Shown here one piece after another: positions 50,569 to 60,361 of a stretch of 64,000 nt of DNA. Every line of letters begins with the position of its first letter. Position 1 is the first letter of the stretch. The notes below the pieces were generated by a model. It saw only the letters and a program-made list of their open reading frames with translations. It made no database searches and was not told where the DNA came from. The translations under genes were made by a program, and so were the position numbers. This stretch comes from Variibacter gotjawalensis (GTDB lineage: Bacteria; Pseudomonadota; Alphaproteobacteria; Rhizobiales; Xanthobacteraceae): assembly GCF_002355335.1 (NCBI RefSeq), contig NZ_AP014946.1, positions 186,001 to 250,000 of the forward strand. The letters run 5' to 3'.

Positions 50569-51495
50569 ATGCGCGTCATCTTCATGGGAACGCCGGACTT
50601 CGCAGTCGGCACGCTGCTCGAAATCATCGGCCAAGGCCATGAGGTCGTCGCGGTCTATACGCGCGCGCCGCAGCCGGCTGGCCGCGGCATGGATTTGCGC
50701 CCCTCGCCGGTCGAGCGCGAAGCACGCCGCTTCGGCATCGAAGTCCTCACACCAAAAACACTGCGCACCGAAGAAGCAGCCGCGACCTTCGCGTCGCATG
50801 CGGCCGATGTCGCGGTCGTCGTCGCTTACGGCATGATCCTGCCGAAAGCGATCCTCGATACGCCGCCGCTCGGCTGTCTGAACCTCCACGGCTCGTTGCT
50901 GCCGCGTTGGCGCGGCGCAGCGCCGATCAATCGCGCCGTCATGGCGGGCGATAAGGAAAGCGGCGTCTGCGCGATGTGGATGGAGGAGGGCCTCGACACC
51001 GGGCCGGTCGGCCTCGCCGAACGTGTCGCGATCACGCCGGATATGACGGCAGGCCAGCTGCATGACGCGCTCGCGCGTCTCGGCGCCGACCTGATGGTCC
51101 GTGCACTCGGCGCACTGGCGCGCGGCGGCCTGCAGTTCACGCCGCAGCCCACTGAGGGCGTCACCTACGCGCACAAGATCGAGAAAGCCGAAACGCGCAT
51201 CGATTGGACGAAGTCCGCGGCCGACGTGCACAACCACTGCCGCGGCCTTTCGCCGTTTCCGGGCGCCTGGTTCGAGCTGCCAAGCGACAGCGGACCCGTG
51301 CGCATCAAGGCTTTGCAAACAACGATAGCGCACGGTTCCGGCACACCCGGCGCCGCACTCGACGACTCACTCACCATCGCTTGCGGTGACGGAGCGATCC
51401 GCCTCGTCACGGTGCAGCGCGCCGGCAAGCAGCCGATGAGCGCCGCGGATTTCCTGCGCGGCACGGCTGTCCGCGCCGGCACGACGGTCGCGTAG
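50569..51495 (+). CDS. fmt: Methionyl-tRNA formyltransferase
   Basis: Formylates initiator methionyl-tRNA using 10-formyltetrahydrofolate. The 308 residues contain the N-terminal [19 protein letters not shown], the folate/active-site segment [19 protein letters not shown] and the C-terminal OB-like domain (THPIN of the family appears as the [12 protein letters not shown] start of that domain). ATG at 50569; truA starts 2 bases after the stop. Confidence 0.96.
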   Translation: MRVIFMGTPDFAVGTLLEIIGQGHEVVAVYTRAPQPAGRGMDLRPSPVEREARRFGIEVLTPKTLRTEEAAATFASHAADVAVVVAYGMILPKAILDTPPLGCLNLHGSLLPRWRGAAPINRAVMAGDKESGVCAMWMEEGLDTGPVGLAERVAITPDMTAGQLHDALARLGADLMVRALGALARGGLQFTPQPTEGVTYAHKIEKAETRIDWTKSAADVHNHCRGLSPFPGAWFELPSDSGPVRIKALQTTIAHGSGTPGAALDDSLTIACGDGAIRLVTVQRAGKQPMSAADFLRGTAVRAGTTVA

Positions 51496-51497
51496 CC

Positions 51498-52232
51498 GTG
51501 CGCTACAAAATCACCATCGAATACGACGGTGCTCCCTTCGCGGGTTGGCAGATGCAGGCGAGCCTTCCCTCCGTGCAGGGCACGCTCACCGACGCGATCG
51601 AAGCCTTCTCGGGCGAGCGCGTCACGGTGCAAGGCGCCGGCCGCACAGACGCCGGCGTTCACGCGCTCGGCCAAGTCGCGCATTTCGATCTCGCCCGCGA
51701 TCATGATCCCGGCACTGTGCGCGACGCCGTCAACGCGCATCTCCGCCCGCATCCGGTCGCGATTGTCGCGGCGGAACGCGCGGCGCCGGATTTCGACGCA
51801 CGTTTCTCGGCGCGCGCGCGCCATTATCTCTACCGCATCGTCGACCGCCGTCCGGACCTCGTGCTGGAACGTGGCCGCGCTTGGCGCGTGCCGCGCACGC
51901 TCGATGTGGCCGCGATGCATGCGGCCGGTCAGCGCCTCCTCGGCCGCCACGATTTTACGGCTTTCCGCGCCGCCGAGTGCCAGGCGAACTCGCCGCTGCG
52001 CACGCTGGACCGGCTTGATGTGGTCCGCGTCGGCCACGTCGTCGAAATCCGAACCTCGGCGCGTTCGTTTCTGCACAATCAGGTGCGTTCGATGGCAGGC
52101 TCGCTCGCCAATGTCGGCGAAGGCCGCTGGACGCCGGACGATCTCGCCGACGTCCTCGCCTCGCGCGATCGCAGCCGCTGCGGCACCGTTGCACCGCCGG
52201 ACGGGCTCTACTTCGTTGCGGTCACATACTGA
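51498..52232 (+). CDS. truA: tRNA pseudouridine synthase A
   Basis: Makes pseudouridine at tRNA positions 38-40. The 244 residues start with GTG ([20 protein letters not shown]); the catalytic Asp51 lies in [26 protein letters not shown] of the family appears as [29 protein letters not shown] and the C-terminal LYFVAVTY complete it. Third gene of the def-fmt-truA unit. Confidence 0.96.
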   Translation: MRYKITIEYDGAPFAGWQMQASLPSVQGTLTDAIEAFSGERVTVQGAGRTDAGVHALGQVAHFDLARDHDPGTVRDAVNAHLRPHPVAIVAAERAAPDFDARFSARARHYLYRIVDRRPDLVLERGRAWRVPRTLDVAAMHAAGQRLLGRHDFTAFRAAECQANSPLRTLDRLDVVRVGHVVEIRTSARSFLHNQVRSMAGSLANVGEGRWTPDDLADVLASRDRSRCGTVAPPDGLYFVAVTY

Positions 52233-52288
52233 TGAGCACCGCGATAAGCGGTTGCCCGGACCGAGCCGACCCCATAAATCGTGTTAGC

Positions 52289-52459
52289 ATGACGGTAATG
52301 ACCACCGAGAACGCTACCGAACGAGCCTATTCGCGCGCAACGCTCGTCGCGGGCGCTGCGCTGACCGTGTTCATCGGCGGCGGGCTGTTCCTGTGGGCGC
52401 GCCACGGCAGCGCCGTCTTCCACGAGATCATCGTGGCCGGCCTCGCCCTCTGCTTCTGA
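52289..52459 (+). CDS. Small single-helix membrane protein
   Basis: Unrecognised 56-residue protein with one membrane helix (about 18-38; RATLVAGAALTVFIGGGLFL) and a conserved-looking end (HEIIVAGLALCF). ATG at 52289 or 52298; the former gives MTVMTTEN. The frame is open from 52232, but the region before 52289 lacks a ribosome site. The SCO gene follows after 11 bases, so it may travel with copper or cytochrome oxidase assembly. Function unknown. Confidence 0.5.
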   Translation: MTVMTTENATERAYSRATLVAGAALTVFIGGGLFLWARHGSAVFHEIIVAGLALCF

Positions 52460-52470
52460 TCGCTCCCGAT

Positions 52471-53070
52471 ATGAAACCAGCGACCTCCCGCATTCTTCTG
52501 ATCGCCGCCGCCTTCACGGTCGGCCTCGTCAGCATGCTTGCGGTCGTCTTCGTGCTGACCGGCCGCACGCCCGCGCCGGTGATCGCGACCGCTTCGGCTG
52601 TCGGTGGGCCGTTCACGCTGACCGATCACAACGGCAAGAAATTTTCTGCCGACGATCTCAAGGGCAAGCCGTTCCTGATGTTCTTCGGCTTCACGCATTG
52701 TCCGGACATCTGCCCGACAAAGCTCTTCGAAGTGTCTGAATTGATGCGCGCACTCGGCCCTGCGGCTGACAAGACCGCTGCGCTGTTCGTCACCGTCGAT
52801 CCGGAACGCGACACGCCCGACAAGCTCAAGGATTATATGTCGAGCTTCGACCCGCACCTTGTCGGGCTCACGGGCACGCCGGCCGAAATCGAAGCCGTGC
52901 TGAAATCCTTCCGCGTCTACGCCAAGAAAGTTCCGACGCAGGGCGAGGACTACACGATGGACCACACCGCGCTGGTCTATCTGATGGATCGCAACGGCAG
53001 GTTCATCGCGCCCTTCAAGCTCGATCGTAAGCCTGAAGACGCAGCCGCAGAGTTGAAGCGCTACCTCTGA
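52471..53070 (+). CDS. SCO1/SenC-family copper chaperone
   Basis: Membrane-anchored thioredoxin-fold protein that delivers copper to cytochrome c oxidase (Cu-A site) or protects against oxidants. The 199 residues start with a membrane segment (about 8-30), then FTLTDHNGKKFSADDLKGKP and the copper-binding HCPDICP (CxxxC). The distant His is in MDHTALVYLMD. ATG at 52471. No oxidase gene is in the window. Its stop overlaps the convergent glycosyltransferase stop by 10 bases. Confidence 0.93.
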   Translation: MKPATSRILLIAAAFTVGLVSMLAVVFVLTGRTPAPVIATASAVGGPFTLTDHNGKKFSADDLKGKPFLMFFGFTHCPDICPTKLFEVSELMRALGPAADKTAALFVTVDPERDTPDKLKDYMSSFDPHLVGLTGTPAEIEAVLKSFRVYAKKVPTQGEDYTMDHTALVYLMDRNGRFIAPFKLDRKPEDAAAELKRYL

Positions 53071-55001
53071 GCGCGCCGCGACGTGCGCGCAAGGCCGTGG
53101 TCGGTCTTCTCCCAATAAAAGCGCCTGGAGAAAAATTGTCCGAGCGCCCGCCACGCCGCGAGCGATAGCAGCGCCCAATAGGCCGGCATGCGCGCGACGA
53201 GCAGCGCGCCGCTGCGCCACGTGAGCAACTCGCGGCGCCGCAGACCTTCGAGCTTGACGATGATGCTGGCCACATAGCCGAGACCAAGTGCCGAGAAATG
53301 GAACGCCACGACCCAACCGGGCAGCGCGTCGAGACGTAATAGACTTGGTGCGAGCAGGCCGATGCCGATCAACACCCAGGCAACCGGCTGGATCAGCACC
53401 GCGAACACGATGCCGAACAGAAAGAAGTGCAGGCCAAGCGCGCCGCGCACCCCGAGCTCCCGCACCAGCCGCGCAGGGTTTCGCGCATGCACGGCCCAGG
53501 TCTGCATCCAGCCCTTGAACCAGCGCGTTCGCTGCTTGATCCAGGCCATCGGCAGCGCCGGCGCTTCTTCATATGTCGAAGACGAAGCGATCGCGGTGCG
53601 ATAGCCGAACCGCGCCAGCCGAATTCCGAGATCGGCATCTTCCGTGACGTTGTATGGATCCCAAGCGCCCACATCGCGAAGAATTTTCGTACGCGCATGC
53701 GTCGAGCTACCGCCAAGCGGGACCGGCATGTCGCGCGCCGCGAGCGCCGGCAGGATCACATCGAAATGGCCCGCATACTCGGCGGTGAAGACGCTCGGCA
53801 GCCAGCCGTCGTCGCTGTTCTCGATGGTGAGTCGGCCCTGAACGCAGGCCAACATCTCCTCTTCATCGGCCGCGAAAATCGCCGCGACTTCGCGCAGTTG
53901 ACCGGCCTCCGGTTTGTCCTCGGCATCGAATACGACGACATAGTCGCCCCGCACATACTGGAGCGCGGCATTGAGCGCCTTGGGCTTCCCGCGTGGCGGC
54001 GGCATCGATGCCAATACGACCTCGTAACGTGCGCCTAGCTTCAGCGCCGCAACCGCATCGCGCATCGGGTAGTCGTCAGGTTCGAGCGCGAGAATGATCT
54101 GCAGCTTCTCGCGCGGATAGTCGATGGCTTCGAGAGCCGCGATCAACTTCGGCAAGATATCCGTTTCGCGATAGAGGGCCGCTATGATCGTATAGAGCGG
54201 AAGATTGTTTGTCAGCGGCGGCGCCGTCGGACCGGCATGTCTCAGGAACGACAGACGCTGCACCGCGCCTGCGATGAACAATGCGGAAAGCGAAAACAGC
54301 AACGTATGCGCGACAAGCTGCGGCGCCGCCAAAAAGCTCAGCACCGCCAGCATCACGAGCACGATCGGCCCGACGAAACGATTCGGCATTGCGGCTGAAA
54401 ATTCCGGCGCAGTCTCGCGCAAGCGCTGCGCCGCAAGGCTGTGCAAACATTGAACACTGTGCCGTTCGACAAAGCGGCGCAGCCGCTGCGGCGTCGTCAG
54501 CATGAAGCGTTGGCGTATCGCGGCGCTCGCCTTCGCTCGCCCGATGATGGCGCGCATCCACAAGCCGGGCTTCGCGACCGCCCACCGCAGCACATCGCCA
54601 TCATAAATCGGCAACAACCCTTTGCGCGCCGCATCAAACAACGCTTCGTCATCGAGCGGGCACAGCGCGCGCGGTACCTTATCGAGATCGACGAAGTCGA
54701 GGCCGATCGCATCGGCCTGCGCATACGTATACGGATCGGGCGCAATCTCACCGGAGGCGAGCAACACTTCGTCTGCGCCGACGCCCAGCCGTCGCGCACG
54801 CTTTTCGACCTCGGCGAGTCGTTCGCTCGTGAACCATCGCCTGACGCAATCGATCTCCACGCATCGCGGCGCGGCCCCGGAATCCGTGAACGGTCGCGAT
54901 ACCGCCGCATCGGGCTCCGCACGCGATTTCACCAGCGGTGCAACCGGCACCTCGACCACTTCCTCGCACCTCACAACAGCGAGAAGACACCGGCCCCTCA
55001 C
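53061..55001 (-). CDS. Membrane glycosyltransferase (GT2) with N-terminal T2SSE-like domain
   Basis: Processive-type family 2 glycosyltransferase for an exported polysaccharide. The C-terminal half has PLYTIIAALYRETDILPKLI, DAED, TEDADLGIRLARFGYRT and QRTRW, with membrane helices at about 222-255 and after the catalytic region (about 515-605). The N-terminal third (about 50-160) reads RRLGVGADEVLLASGEIAPD, AIGLDFVDLDKVPRALCP and LPIYDGDVLRWAVAKPG, matching the N-terminal domain of type II secretion ATPases as I remember it. That domain family includes cyclic di-GMP binders. Start codon uncertain: GTG at 55001 or 54950. Divergent from a binding-protein gene. Confidence 0.83.
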   Translation of the reverse strand: MRGRCLLAVVRCEEVVEVPVAPLVKSRAEPDAAVSRPFTDSGAAPRCVEIDCVRRWFTSERLAEVEKRARRLGVGADEVLLASGEIAPDPYTYAQADAIGLDFVDLDKVPRALCPLDDEALFDAARKGLLPIYDGDVLRWAVAKPGLWMRAIIGRAKASAAIRQRFMLTTPQRLRRFVERHSVQCLHSLAAQRLRETAPEFSAAMPNRFVGPIVLVMLAVLSFLAAPQLVAHTLLFSLSALFIAGAVQRLSFLRHAGPTAPPLTNNLPLYTIIAALYRETDILPKLIAALEAIDYPREKLQIILALEPDDYPMRDAVAALKLGARYEVVLASMPPPRGKPKALNAALQYVRGDYVVVFDAEDKPEAGQLREVAAIFAADEEEMLACVQGRLTIENSDDGWLPSVFTAEYAGHFDVILPALAARDMPVPLGGSSTHARTKILRDVGAWDPYNVTEDADLGIRLARFGYRTAIASSSTYEEAPALPMAWIKQRTRWFKGWMQTWAVHARNPARLVRELGVRGALGLHFFLFGIVFAVLIQPVAWVLIGIGLLAPSLLRLDALPGWVVAFHFSALGLGYVASIIVKLEGLRRRELLTWRSGALLVARMPAYWALLSLAAWRALGQFFSRRFYWEKTDHGLARTSRRAQR

Positions 55002-55078
55002 TCAGAGGATCGGTTTTGGGCCGCAGCCGGCTCTTGTTGGGATTGCGAAAAACTATAAGCTCGCGCGCCGTGCCAGCA

Positions 55079-55936
55079 ATGTTACTAGTGACAATACTCA
55101 TCGCATTCGCGTTGGTTCAGACGCCGAGCGCGCACGCGCAAAACGCAAGCGCACCCGCTGCCGCGCAACCTGCGCCGTCGACACCGAGTTTCTTCGATCC
55201 GAAACGGCGGCAGGACCGGCCCGATCTGCCGGCGAACACCATCATTCGCTTCATCACCGAAACGGATTATCCGCCGTTCAACTATGCGGGGCCGGACGGA
55301 AACCCGGTCGGCTTCAATGTCGATCTCGCGCGCGCGATCTGCGAGGAACTTAAAGTCGCCTGCACGATCCAGATGCGCCGCTTCGATACGCTGGCGGACT
55401 CGGTCGCCGACAATCGTGCGGATGCCGCAATCGCGTCGATGGCGGCGACGACGGACCTCCGCCGCCGCCTCGATTTCACCGACCCGTACTATCGCTCCGC
55501 CGCGCGCTTCGCCTCGCGCCGCGACAACGCACATCCCGTGATCACGCCCGAGGCCCTCAAGGGCAAACGCGTCGCCGTCGTCGACGGCACCGCGCATGAA
55601 GCGTTTCTGAAAGCCTTCTTCACCGACGCCGAGGTCAAAGCGATGGCGAACGCCGACGAGACGCGCAACGCGCTCAAAGCCGGCGATGTCGATTTCGTCT
55701 TCGGCGATGCGGTTCAGCTCGCCTTCTGGCTCAACGGCGAAAGCTCCGGCAATTGCTGCGCTTTCAGCGGCGGCCCGTTCACGGAAAGCCGTTATTTCGG
55801 AGGCGGCATCGGCATCGCGGTCCGTCGCGGCAACGACACCATGCGCAATGCGCTGAATTGGGCCCTGTTCCGATTGTGGGACAGCGGCCGCTATTCCGAG
55901 CTCTGGCTGCGCTATTTCCCGGTTTCGCCCTACTAA
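55079..55936 (+). CDS. Periplasmic solute-binding protein (SBP family 3)
   Basis: Amino-acid-type binding protein of 285 residues from the ATG at 55079. MLLVTILIAFALVQTPSAHA is a short signal, and a longer N-terminus from an upstream TTG would add basic residues and may be the true start. IRFITETDYPPFNYAGPDG, GFNVDLARAICEELKVAC, MAATTDLRRRLDFTDPYYRS and GTAHEAFLKAF are the ordered family 3 segments. It lacks permease neighbours. It could be the sensor of a histidine kinase elsewhere; not shown. Confidence 0.83.
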   Translation: MLLVTILIAFALVQTPSAHAQNASAPAAAQPAPSTPSFFDPKRRQDRPDLPANTIIRFITETDYPPFNYAGPDGNPVGFNVDLARAICEELKVACTIQMRRFDTLADSVADNRADAAIASMAATTDLRRRLDFTDPYYRSAARFASRRDNAHPVITPEALKGKRVAVVDGTAHEAFLKAFFTDAEVKAMANADETRNALKAGDVDFVFGDAVQLAFWLNGESSGNCCAFSGGPFTESRYFGGGIGIAVRRGNDTMRNALNWALFRLWDSGRYSELWLRYFPVSPY

Positions 55937-55949
55937 TTGCTCCAACTTT

Positions 55950-55980
55950 CGTCATGGCCCGGACAAGCCGGGCCATGACG
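55950..55980. repeat. Dispersed palindromic repeat, family A (copy 2, single arm)
   Basis: CGTCATGGCCCGG-ACAAG-CCGGGCCATGACG, a perfect 13-base palindrome with a 5-base loop. It sits 13 bases after the binding-protein stop and could also end transcription, though no T-run follows. Confidence 0.88.
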
Positions 55981-56118
55981 AAGACCTGTATGTCTCCCTA
56001 GCGTTTTTGGCTGCCAGACCCCTGGGTTGCTGCCCCGCAACGAAAACGTTTGACCTCGGCGCTCCCGGTTTTTACAGCAAAGCGCGCGCTCGATAGACCG
56101 GGCGCCCGGAGTTACCGA

Positions 56119-57753
56119 ATGTCGACCCTCGAAGCCGCCGCTGCCGATTTGCGCAGCCTTGCCGAACAGTCCAATGCCTGGCCGTTCGATGAGGCGCGAA
56201 AACTCGTTGCCCGGCTGAAGAAACGTCCGAAGGACGTGGTGCTGTTCGAGACCGGCTACGGGCCATCCGGCCTGCCGCATATCGGCACCTTCGGCGAGGT
56301 CGCGCGCACCACGATGGTGCGTCACGCCTTCCGCGTGCTCACGGACGACAAGATCAAGACGAAGCTGCTCTGCTTCTCTGACGACGTCGACGGCATGCGC
56401 AAGGTGCCGGACAACGTGCCGAATCAGGAGCTTTTGCAGCAGCATCTCGGCCGCCCGCTGACGCGCGTGCCCGACCCGTTCGGGCAATACGAGAGCTTCG
56501 GGCATCACAACAACGCGATGCTCCGCCGCTTTCTCGATGCCTTCGGCTTCGAATACGAATTTGCCTCGGCGCTCGACTACTACACGTCCGGCCGTTTCAA
56601 CGATGGCCTCGTGCGCATGCTCGAGAACTACGACAAGGTCATGGGCGTGATGCTGCCGACCTTGCGCGAGGAGCGCCGCAAGACCTACGCGCCGATTTTG
56701 CCGATCCATCCGGAGAGCGGCGTTGTCATGCAAGTGCCGATCGATGAGGTACATGCGGATCGCGCGACGGTCGTCTGGCACGAGCCCGAAAGCGGCAAGC
56801 GTTGGGAAACCTCCGTGCTCGACGGCGGCTGCAAGGCGCAATGGAAGCCGGATTGGGCGCTGCGCTGGGCCGTGCTCGACGTCGACTACGAAATGTCCGG
56901 CAAGGATCACATCGACAACGTGAAGACGAGCGGCAAGATCTGCCGCATCCTCGGCGGTACGCCGCCAGAGGGCTTCAACTACGAACTCTTCCTCGACGAG
57001 AACGGCCAGAAGATATCGAAGTCGAAGGGCAACGGCATCACGATCGACGAGTGGCTGCGTTACGCGAGCCCCGAGAGCCTGTCGCTGTTCATGTATCGCG
57101 ACCCGAAGGCCGCGAAGCGTTTGCACTTCGATGTCATCCCGCGCAACGTCGACGACTATCAGCAGTTCCTCGACGGCTATCCGAAGCAGGAGCTGAAGCA
57201 TCAGCTCGCCAATCCGGTCTGGCACGTTCACGCCGGCGCGCCTACGCCGCGCGACATGCCGATCTCGTTTGCGATGCTGCTCACGCTCGTCTCGTCGTCG
57301 AACGCCGAGAATGCCGACACGCTGTGGGGCTTCATCGGCCGGTATCGTCCGGGCGTAACGCCGCAGACACATCCGCATCTCGACGCACAGGTGAAATACG
57401 CGATCCAGTATTTCCGTGACTTCGTGCTGCCCGAGAAGAAGTTCCGCAACGCGACCGAGACCGAGCGCGCGGCACTGAAGGATTTGCGCGATGCGCTCTC
57501 GCAGCTTCCGGCTGACGCGACCGCCGAAGCGATCCAGGATATCGTCTACGAGATCGGCCGCCGCGAGCCGTTCCTCGACCACAAGAAGAAGGCGAAGGAC
57601 GGTCAGCCGGGCGTCTCGCTCGACTGGTTCAACATGCTGTACCAGGTGCTGCTCGGGCAGGAGAAAGGCCCGCGCTTCGGCTCTTTCGTCACCGTCTACG
57701 GCCTCAACAACACGGTCGATATGATCGACGGCGCGCTGGCCCGCAGCGCTTAA
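56119..57753 (+). CDS. lysK: Class I lysyl-tRNA synthetase
   Basis: Charges tRNA-Lys. Class I (archaeal-type) enzyme of 544 residues: the HIGH-like motif is [11 protein letters not shown] (His54) and the KMSKS-like motif is KISKSKG (298-304). ATG at 56119 with GGAG 8 bases upstream; the frame runs to 56050 without similarity. Most bacteria use a class II enzyme; alphaproteobacteria commonly carry this class I form, so this is normal for the group. Whether a class II copy exists elsewhere is unknown. Confidence 0.95.
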   Translation: MSTLEAAAADLRSLAEQSNAWPFDEARKLVARLKKRPKDVVLFETGYGPSGLPHIGTFGEVARTTMVRHAFRVLTDDKIKTKLLCFSDDVDGMRKVPDNVPNQELLQQHLGRPLTRVPDPFGQYESFGHHNNAMLRRFLDAFGFEYEFASALDYYTSGRFNDGLVRMLENYDKVMGVMLPTLREERRKTYAPILPIHPESGVVMQVPIDEVHADRATVVWHEPESGKRWETSVLDGGCKAQWKPDWALRWAVLDVDYEMSGKDHIDNVKTSGKICRILGGTPPEGFNYELFLDENGQKISKSKGNGITIDEWLRYASPESLSLFMYRDPKAAKRLHFDVIPRNVDDYQQFLDGYPKQELKHQLANPVWHVHAGAPTPRDMPISFAMLLTLVSSSNAENADTLWGFIGRYRPGVTPQTHPHLDAQVKYAIQYFRDFVLPEKKFRNATETERAALKDLRDALSQLPADATAEAIQDIVYEIGRREPFLDHKKKAKDGQPGVSLDWFNMLYQVLLGQEKGPRFGSFVTVYGLNNTVDMIDGALARSA

Positions 57754-57800
57754 GCCGTTTTCACCTGGCCGAGAAACGCCGAACCATCGCGGCGAATTCC

Positions 57801-57940
57801 CATCCCTCCCCCGCCGGGGGAGGGTCCGCGCGTAGCGCGGGGGTGGGGGCTAAAGGCACTATCGTCTCAGCGAAACCCCACCCGTCCGCCTTCGGCGTCC
57901 ACCCTCCCCGTCAGGTCCCTTCGGGACCCGGGGAGGGATG
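57801..57940. repeat. Palindromic repeat, family E
   Basis: CATCCCTCCCC opens and GGGGAGGGATG closes it. Inside, CCCGCCGGGGGAGGG, GGGGTGGGGG/CCCCACCC and GGTCCCTTCGGGACC give further stems. One copy; fills most of the 217-base gap between lysK and the convergent histidine kinase gene. Confidence 0.78.
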
Positions 57941-57970
57941 GAGTACGCGGCAACGCACGAAGCTTAAGCG

Positions 57971-59434
57971 CTAAGCCCTCGCGGACTTCCGCCGCGCCGT
58001 GAGATCCACGGCGCGATCCGGAATCGTGAAGCGGAAGGTCGCGCCGAGCGTGCCTTCCGCGAGCCCGATCTCGCCGCCATGCGCGCGCACGAGTTCGGCA
58101 ACGATCGCGAGGCCGAGACCCGAACCGCCCGGCCGCGTCGAGCCCGAGAACGCCTCGAACAAATGATCTTTCGCGCGCGCCGGAACGCCCGGCCCCGTGT
58201 CGGAGACTTCGATGACGACGACGGCGCCCTCGCGGCGTCCCGCGATACGCACCTGATCGCGCTCCGGATCGGGCGGTGTGCGCTCGCCGAGCGCCTGCAT
58301 CGCATTGCGGCCGAGATTCATCAGCACGCGAAAAATCTGCTCCGGATCGGCGTCGATCTCGAGCCCGCGTTCGATCGACACGACGAAGCCGATCGAAAGC
58401 TCGCCGCCCGCCGCGAGCGCTTCGCGCAATTCCTCAACCACCGGCGCGAGCTCGACCATGCGCCGCTGCGGCACCGGCTCCTGCGCACCGCCGTATGACA
58501 AAGTCGACTGACAGAAATCGATCGCGCGCTCGATCGCAAACATCAGCTTCGGCGCGAAGCGCTGCACCGTCGGATCTTTCACGTCGGCGAGACGATCGGA
58601 AATCAGCTGCGCCGAGCCGAGCAGATTGCGCAGATCGTGGTTGATCTTCGACACCGCGAGCCCGAGCGCCGCGAGCCGACTCTTCTGGCTCAGCATCGCG
58701 GCGAGATCTTTCTGCATGCCCGACAGCTCGCGCTCCGCGATGCCGATTTCGTCGCTACGGCCCGTCGTAGCCATGATGTTCGCGGGGTTTTGCGGATCGC
58801 GCCGGAACGTCACCACCTCTTCGGTGATGCGCCGCATCGGGCGCACGAACAGCCAGTGCAGCGAGACGAACACCAGCACGGCAGTCGCCGTCGAGATAAA
58901 CAGCGAGAGCAGCAGCACGTTGCCGGAGAAGCGCAGCATCGCATTGCGGAGCGGCGCTTCGTCGAGCACGAGTTCGATGAAGTCGCCGCCCATCGGAGCG
59001 TGTCCGACGACGCGGATCGAATCGTTGTCGCGCGAGAACAATGTCTCGAACGCGTCCGTGACAGCCTCCATCCAGGTTGCCGTCCGCAAATCGATGTCGT
59101 GGTCGACCGGCGGCAGCGTCGTCGACAGTGCGAGCAGGCGGCGCTGCTGGCCGGTCTTTGTCGCGACGGCCTTGGCGCCAACGCTGTCCAGAATTTCGCG
59201 CGCGAGGCTTTCCGGTACCGTTCCGGTCGGCGCGGCTTGCAGGACCAGCGCCGCGGTTTGCGCGGCCGCGATACGGTCACCCAGCCAGCCGAGACGGAAA
59301 TTGGCGATCGCCGGAACGTAGACGAGAATTTCGGTGATCAGCACGAACAGCGTTGTCAGCACCAGGAGCTTGCTGGACAACCCGAAGCGGGCGCGCAGCG
59401 TCTCCTTGGGGGGCTCGACCGGGGTGTCCGTCAA
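57971..59434 (-). CDS. Membrane sensor histidine kinase, orphan
   Basis: Two-component kinase of 487 residues. Two membrane helices (about 22-46 and 175-200) flank a periplasmic sensor, then a HAMP-like linker (PMRRITEEVVTFRRD). The phosphorylated His266 is in SKINHDLRNLLGS; the N box is MNLGRNAMQAL, G1 is DTGPGVP and G2 is GGSGLGLAI. The start is a TTG at 59434 with no clear ribosome site. No response regulator gene is next to it, so its partner lies elsewhere. The HDLRN type H-box is a known variant. Confidence 0.9.
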   Translation of the reverse strand: MTDTPVEPPKETLRARFGLSSKLLVLTTLFVLITEILVYVPAIANFRLGWLGDRIAAAQTAALVLQAAPTGTVPESLAREILDSVGAKAVATKTGQQRRLLALSTTLPPVDHDIDLRTATWMEAVTDAFETLFSRDNDSIRVVGHAPMGGDFIELVLDEAPLRNAMLRFSGNVLLLSLFISTATAVLVFVSLHWLFVRPMRRITEEVVTFRRDPQNPANIMATTGRSDEIGIAERELSGMQKDLAAMLSQKSRLAALGLAVSKINHDLRNLLGSAQLISDRLADVKDPTVQRFAPKLMFAIERAIDFCQSTLSYGGAQEPVPQRRMVELAPVVEELREALAAGGELSIGFVVSIERGLEIDADPEQIFRVLMNLGRNAMQALGERTPPDPERDQVRIAGRREGAVVVIEVSDTGPGVPARAKDHLFEAFSGSTRPGGSGLGLAIVAELVRAHGGEIGLAEGTLGATFRFTIPDRAVDLTARRKSARA

Positions 59435-59754
59435 TGTCGGGGTCCGCGAAATTCCAATGGCGTTTCAGCACTCTAACACACGTTTTCGCGCCTGCATCCG
59501 CCTACGCAACGCTTGGTTGACCAATATCCTCAACCATCAGTACGGACGGCCGATGATAAAGTTACAGACCCGAGGAACATAAGCCTGGATAATCCTTGCG
59601 CCAGAGGCGTTTCGAGCGTTGACGCCAAACCCCTCGCACCGTATAAGCCCGGCAACTTCGAGCGCCGCTGGCCCCGATGGCAGTTGGCTGTTCGTGAGAA
59701 TTCGACCGGCGCCCGCCATTAGGCTTGAGCGCCACCATAGCCGGAGAGTTAGCT
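59435..59754 (+). other. Gene-free divergent region between the kinase gene and rpmH
   Basis: About 320 bases without a convincing gene. It holds the rpmH promoter at 59619-59647. No DnaA-box cluster was found (no run of TTATCCACA-like sites), so it does not look like a replication origin. No repeat family is present. Upstream control of the kinase gene should also lie here but was not resolved. Confidence 0.6.
59619..59647 (+). promoter_or_regulatory. Strong predicted promoter of rpmH-rnpA-yidC
   Basis: TTGACG (59619-59624), a 17-base spacer and TATAAG (59642-59647), about 108 bases before the rpmH start codon. This is the best housekeeping promoter match in the window and heads the rpmH-rnpA-yidC-engB block. 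Confidence 0.7.
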
Positions 59755-59889
59755 GTGAAGCGGACCTATCAACCGAGCAAGCTCGTGCGCAAGCGCCGCC
59801 ACGGCTTCCGTGCGCGCCTCGCCACCAAGGGTGGCCGTAAAGTTTTGGCTGCCCGTCGCGCCCGCGGCCGTAAGCGTCTGAGCGCCTGA
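59755..59889 (+). CDS. rpmH: 50S ribosomal protein L34
   Basis: Short basic ribosomal protein of 44 residues: it begins with [18 protein letters not shown] and ends GRKRLSA, the universal L34 pattern. The start codon is GTG at 59755, with GGAG upstream (CCGGAGAGTTAGCT). rnpA follows after 41 bases. This gene is too small to be seen by length filters. Confidence 0.97.
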   Translation: MKRTYQPSKLVRKRRHGFRARLATKGGRKVLAARRARGRKRLSA

Positions 59890-59930
59890 TTGCGGGCGGC
59901 GACGCCTCGCGCCGCCGAGAGCCTGCACCC

Positions 59931-60350
59931 ATGGAGCGACTGCGCAAACGGTCCGATTTCCTCGCCGCCGGCAAAGGCCCGCGCGCTCCAACCCCTGCTT
60001 TCGTTTTGCAGATGCTCCGGCGTGGCGATGAAGATGCGCCGCGTGTGGGGCTGACTGTGTCCCGCAAGGTTGGCACCGCGACGGAGCGCAACCGTGCGCG
60101 CCGCCGCCTGCGTGAGATGGTGCGGCTTTCGGGCGCGGATGTTCTGCAGCCCGGGCACGATTACGTACTGATTGCACGCCGTTCGGCGCTCGAGCATCCG
60201 TTCGAGCGCCTGATGGCGGATTTACGCGGCGCCGTGCGCCGTGCCGGCCGCGACAGCGGCTCGACTGGCCGCGATAGCGGCGCGACCGGCCGCGGGGGCG
60301 GCTCTTCTAGCCGCGAAAGCGGCCCGAGCGATAAGCGCACAGCGCGATAG
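59931..60350 (+). CDS. rnpA: Ribonuclease P protein component, with repeat-coded tail
   Basis: Protein cofactor of RNase P for tRNA 5' ends. The 139 residues contain RLRKRSDFLAAGKGPRA, GLTVSRKVGTATERNRARRR (the RNR signature) and YVLIARRSA. The usual protein ends near residue 105. Here a Ser/Gly/Arg tail follows (GRDSGSTGRDSGATGRGGG and on), coded by imperfect 21-base repeats at 60246-60326. yidC starts 11 bases after the stop. Confidence 0.94.
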   Translation: MERLRKRSDFLAAGKGPRAPTPAFVLQMLRRGDEDAPRVGLTVSRKVGTATERNRARRRLREMVRLSGADVLQPGHDYVLIARRSALEHPFERLMADLRGAVRRAGRDSGSTGRDSGATGRGGGSSSRESGPSDKRTAR

Positions 60351-60361
60351 GGACCAAGACC

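Noticed and set aside
59435-59754. Chromosome replication origin near rpmH
   Set aside because: No cluster of DnaA boxes or AT-rich unwinding stretch; dnaA, parA and similar genes are absent.
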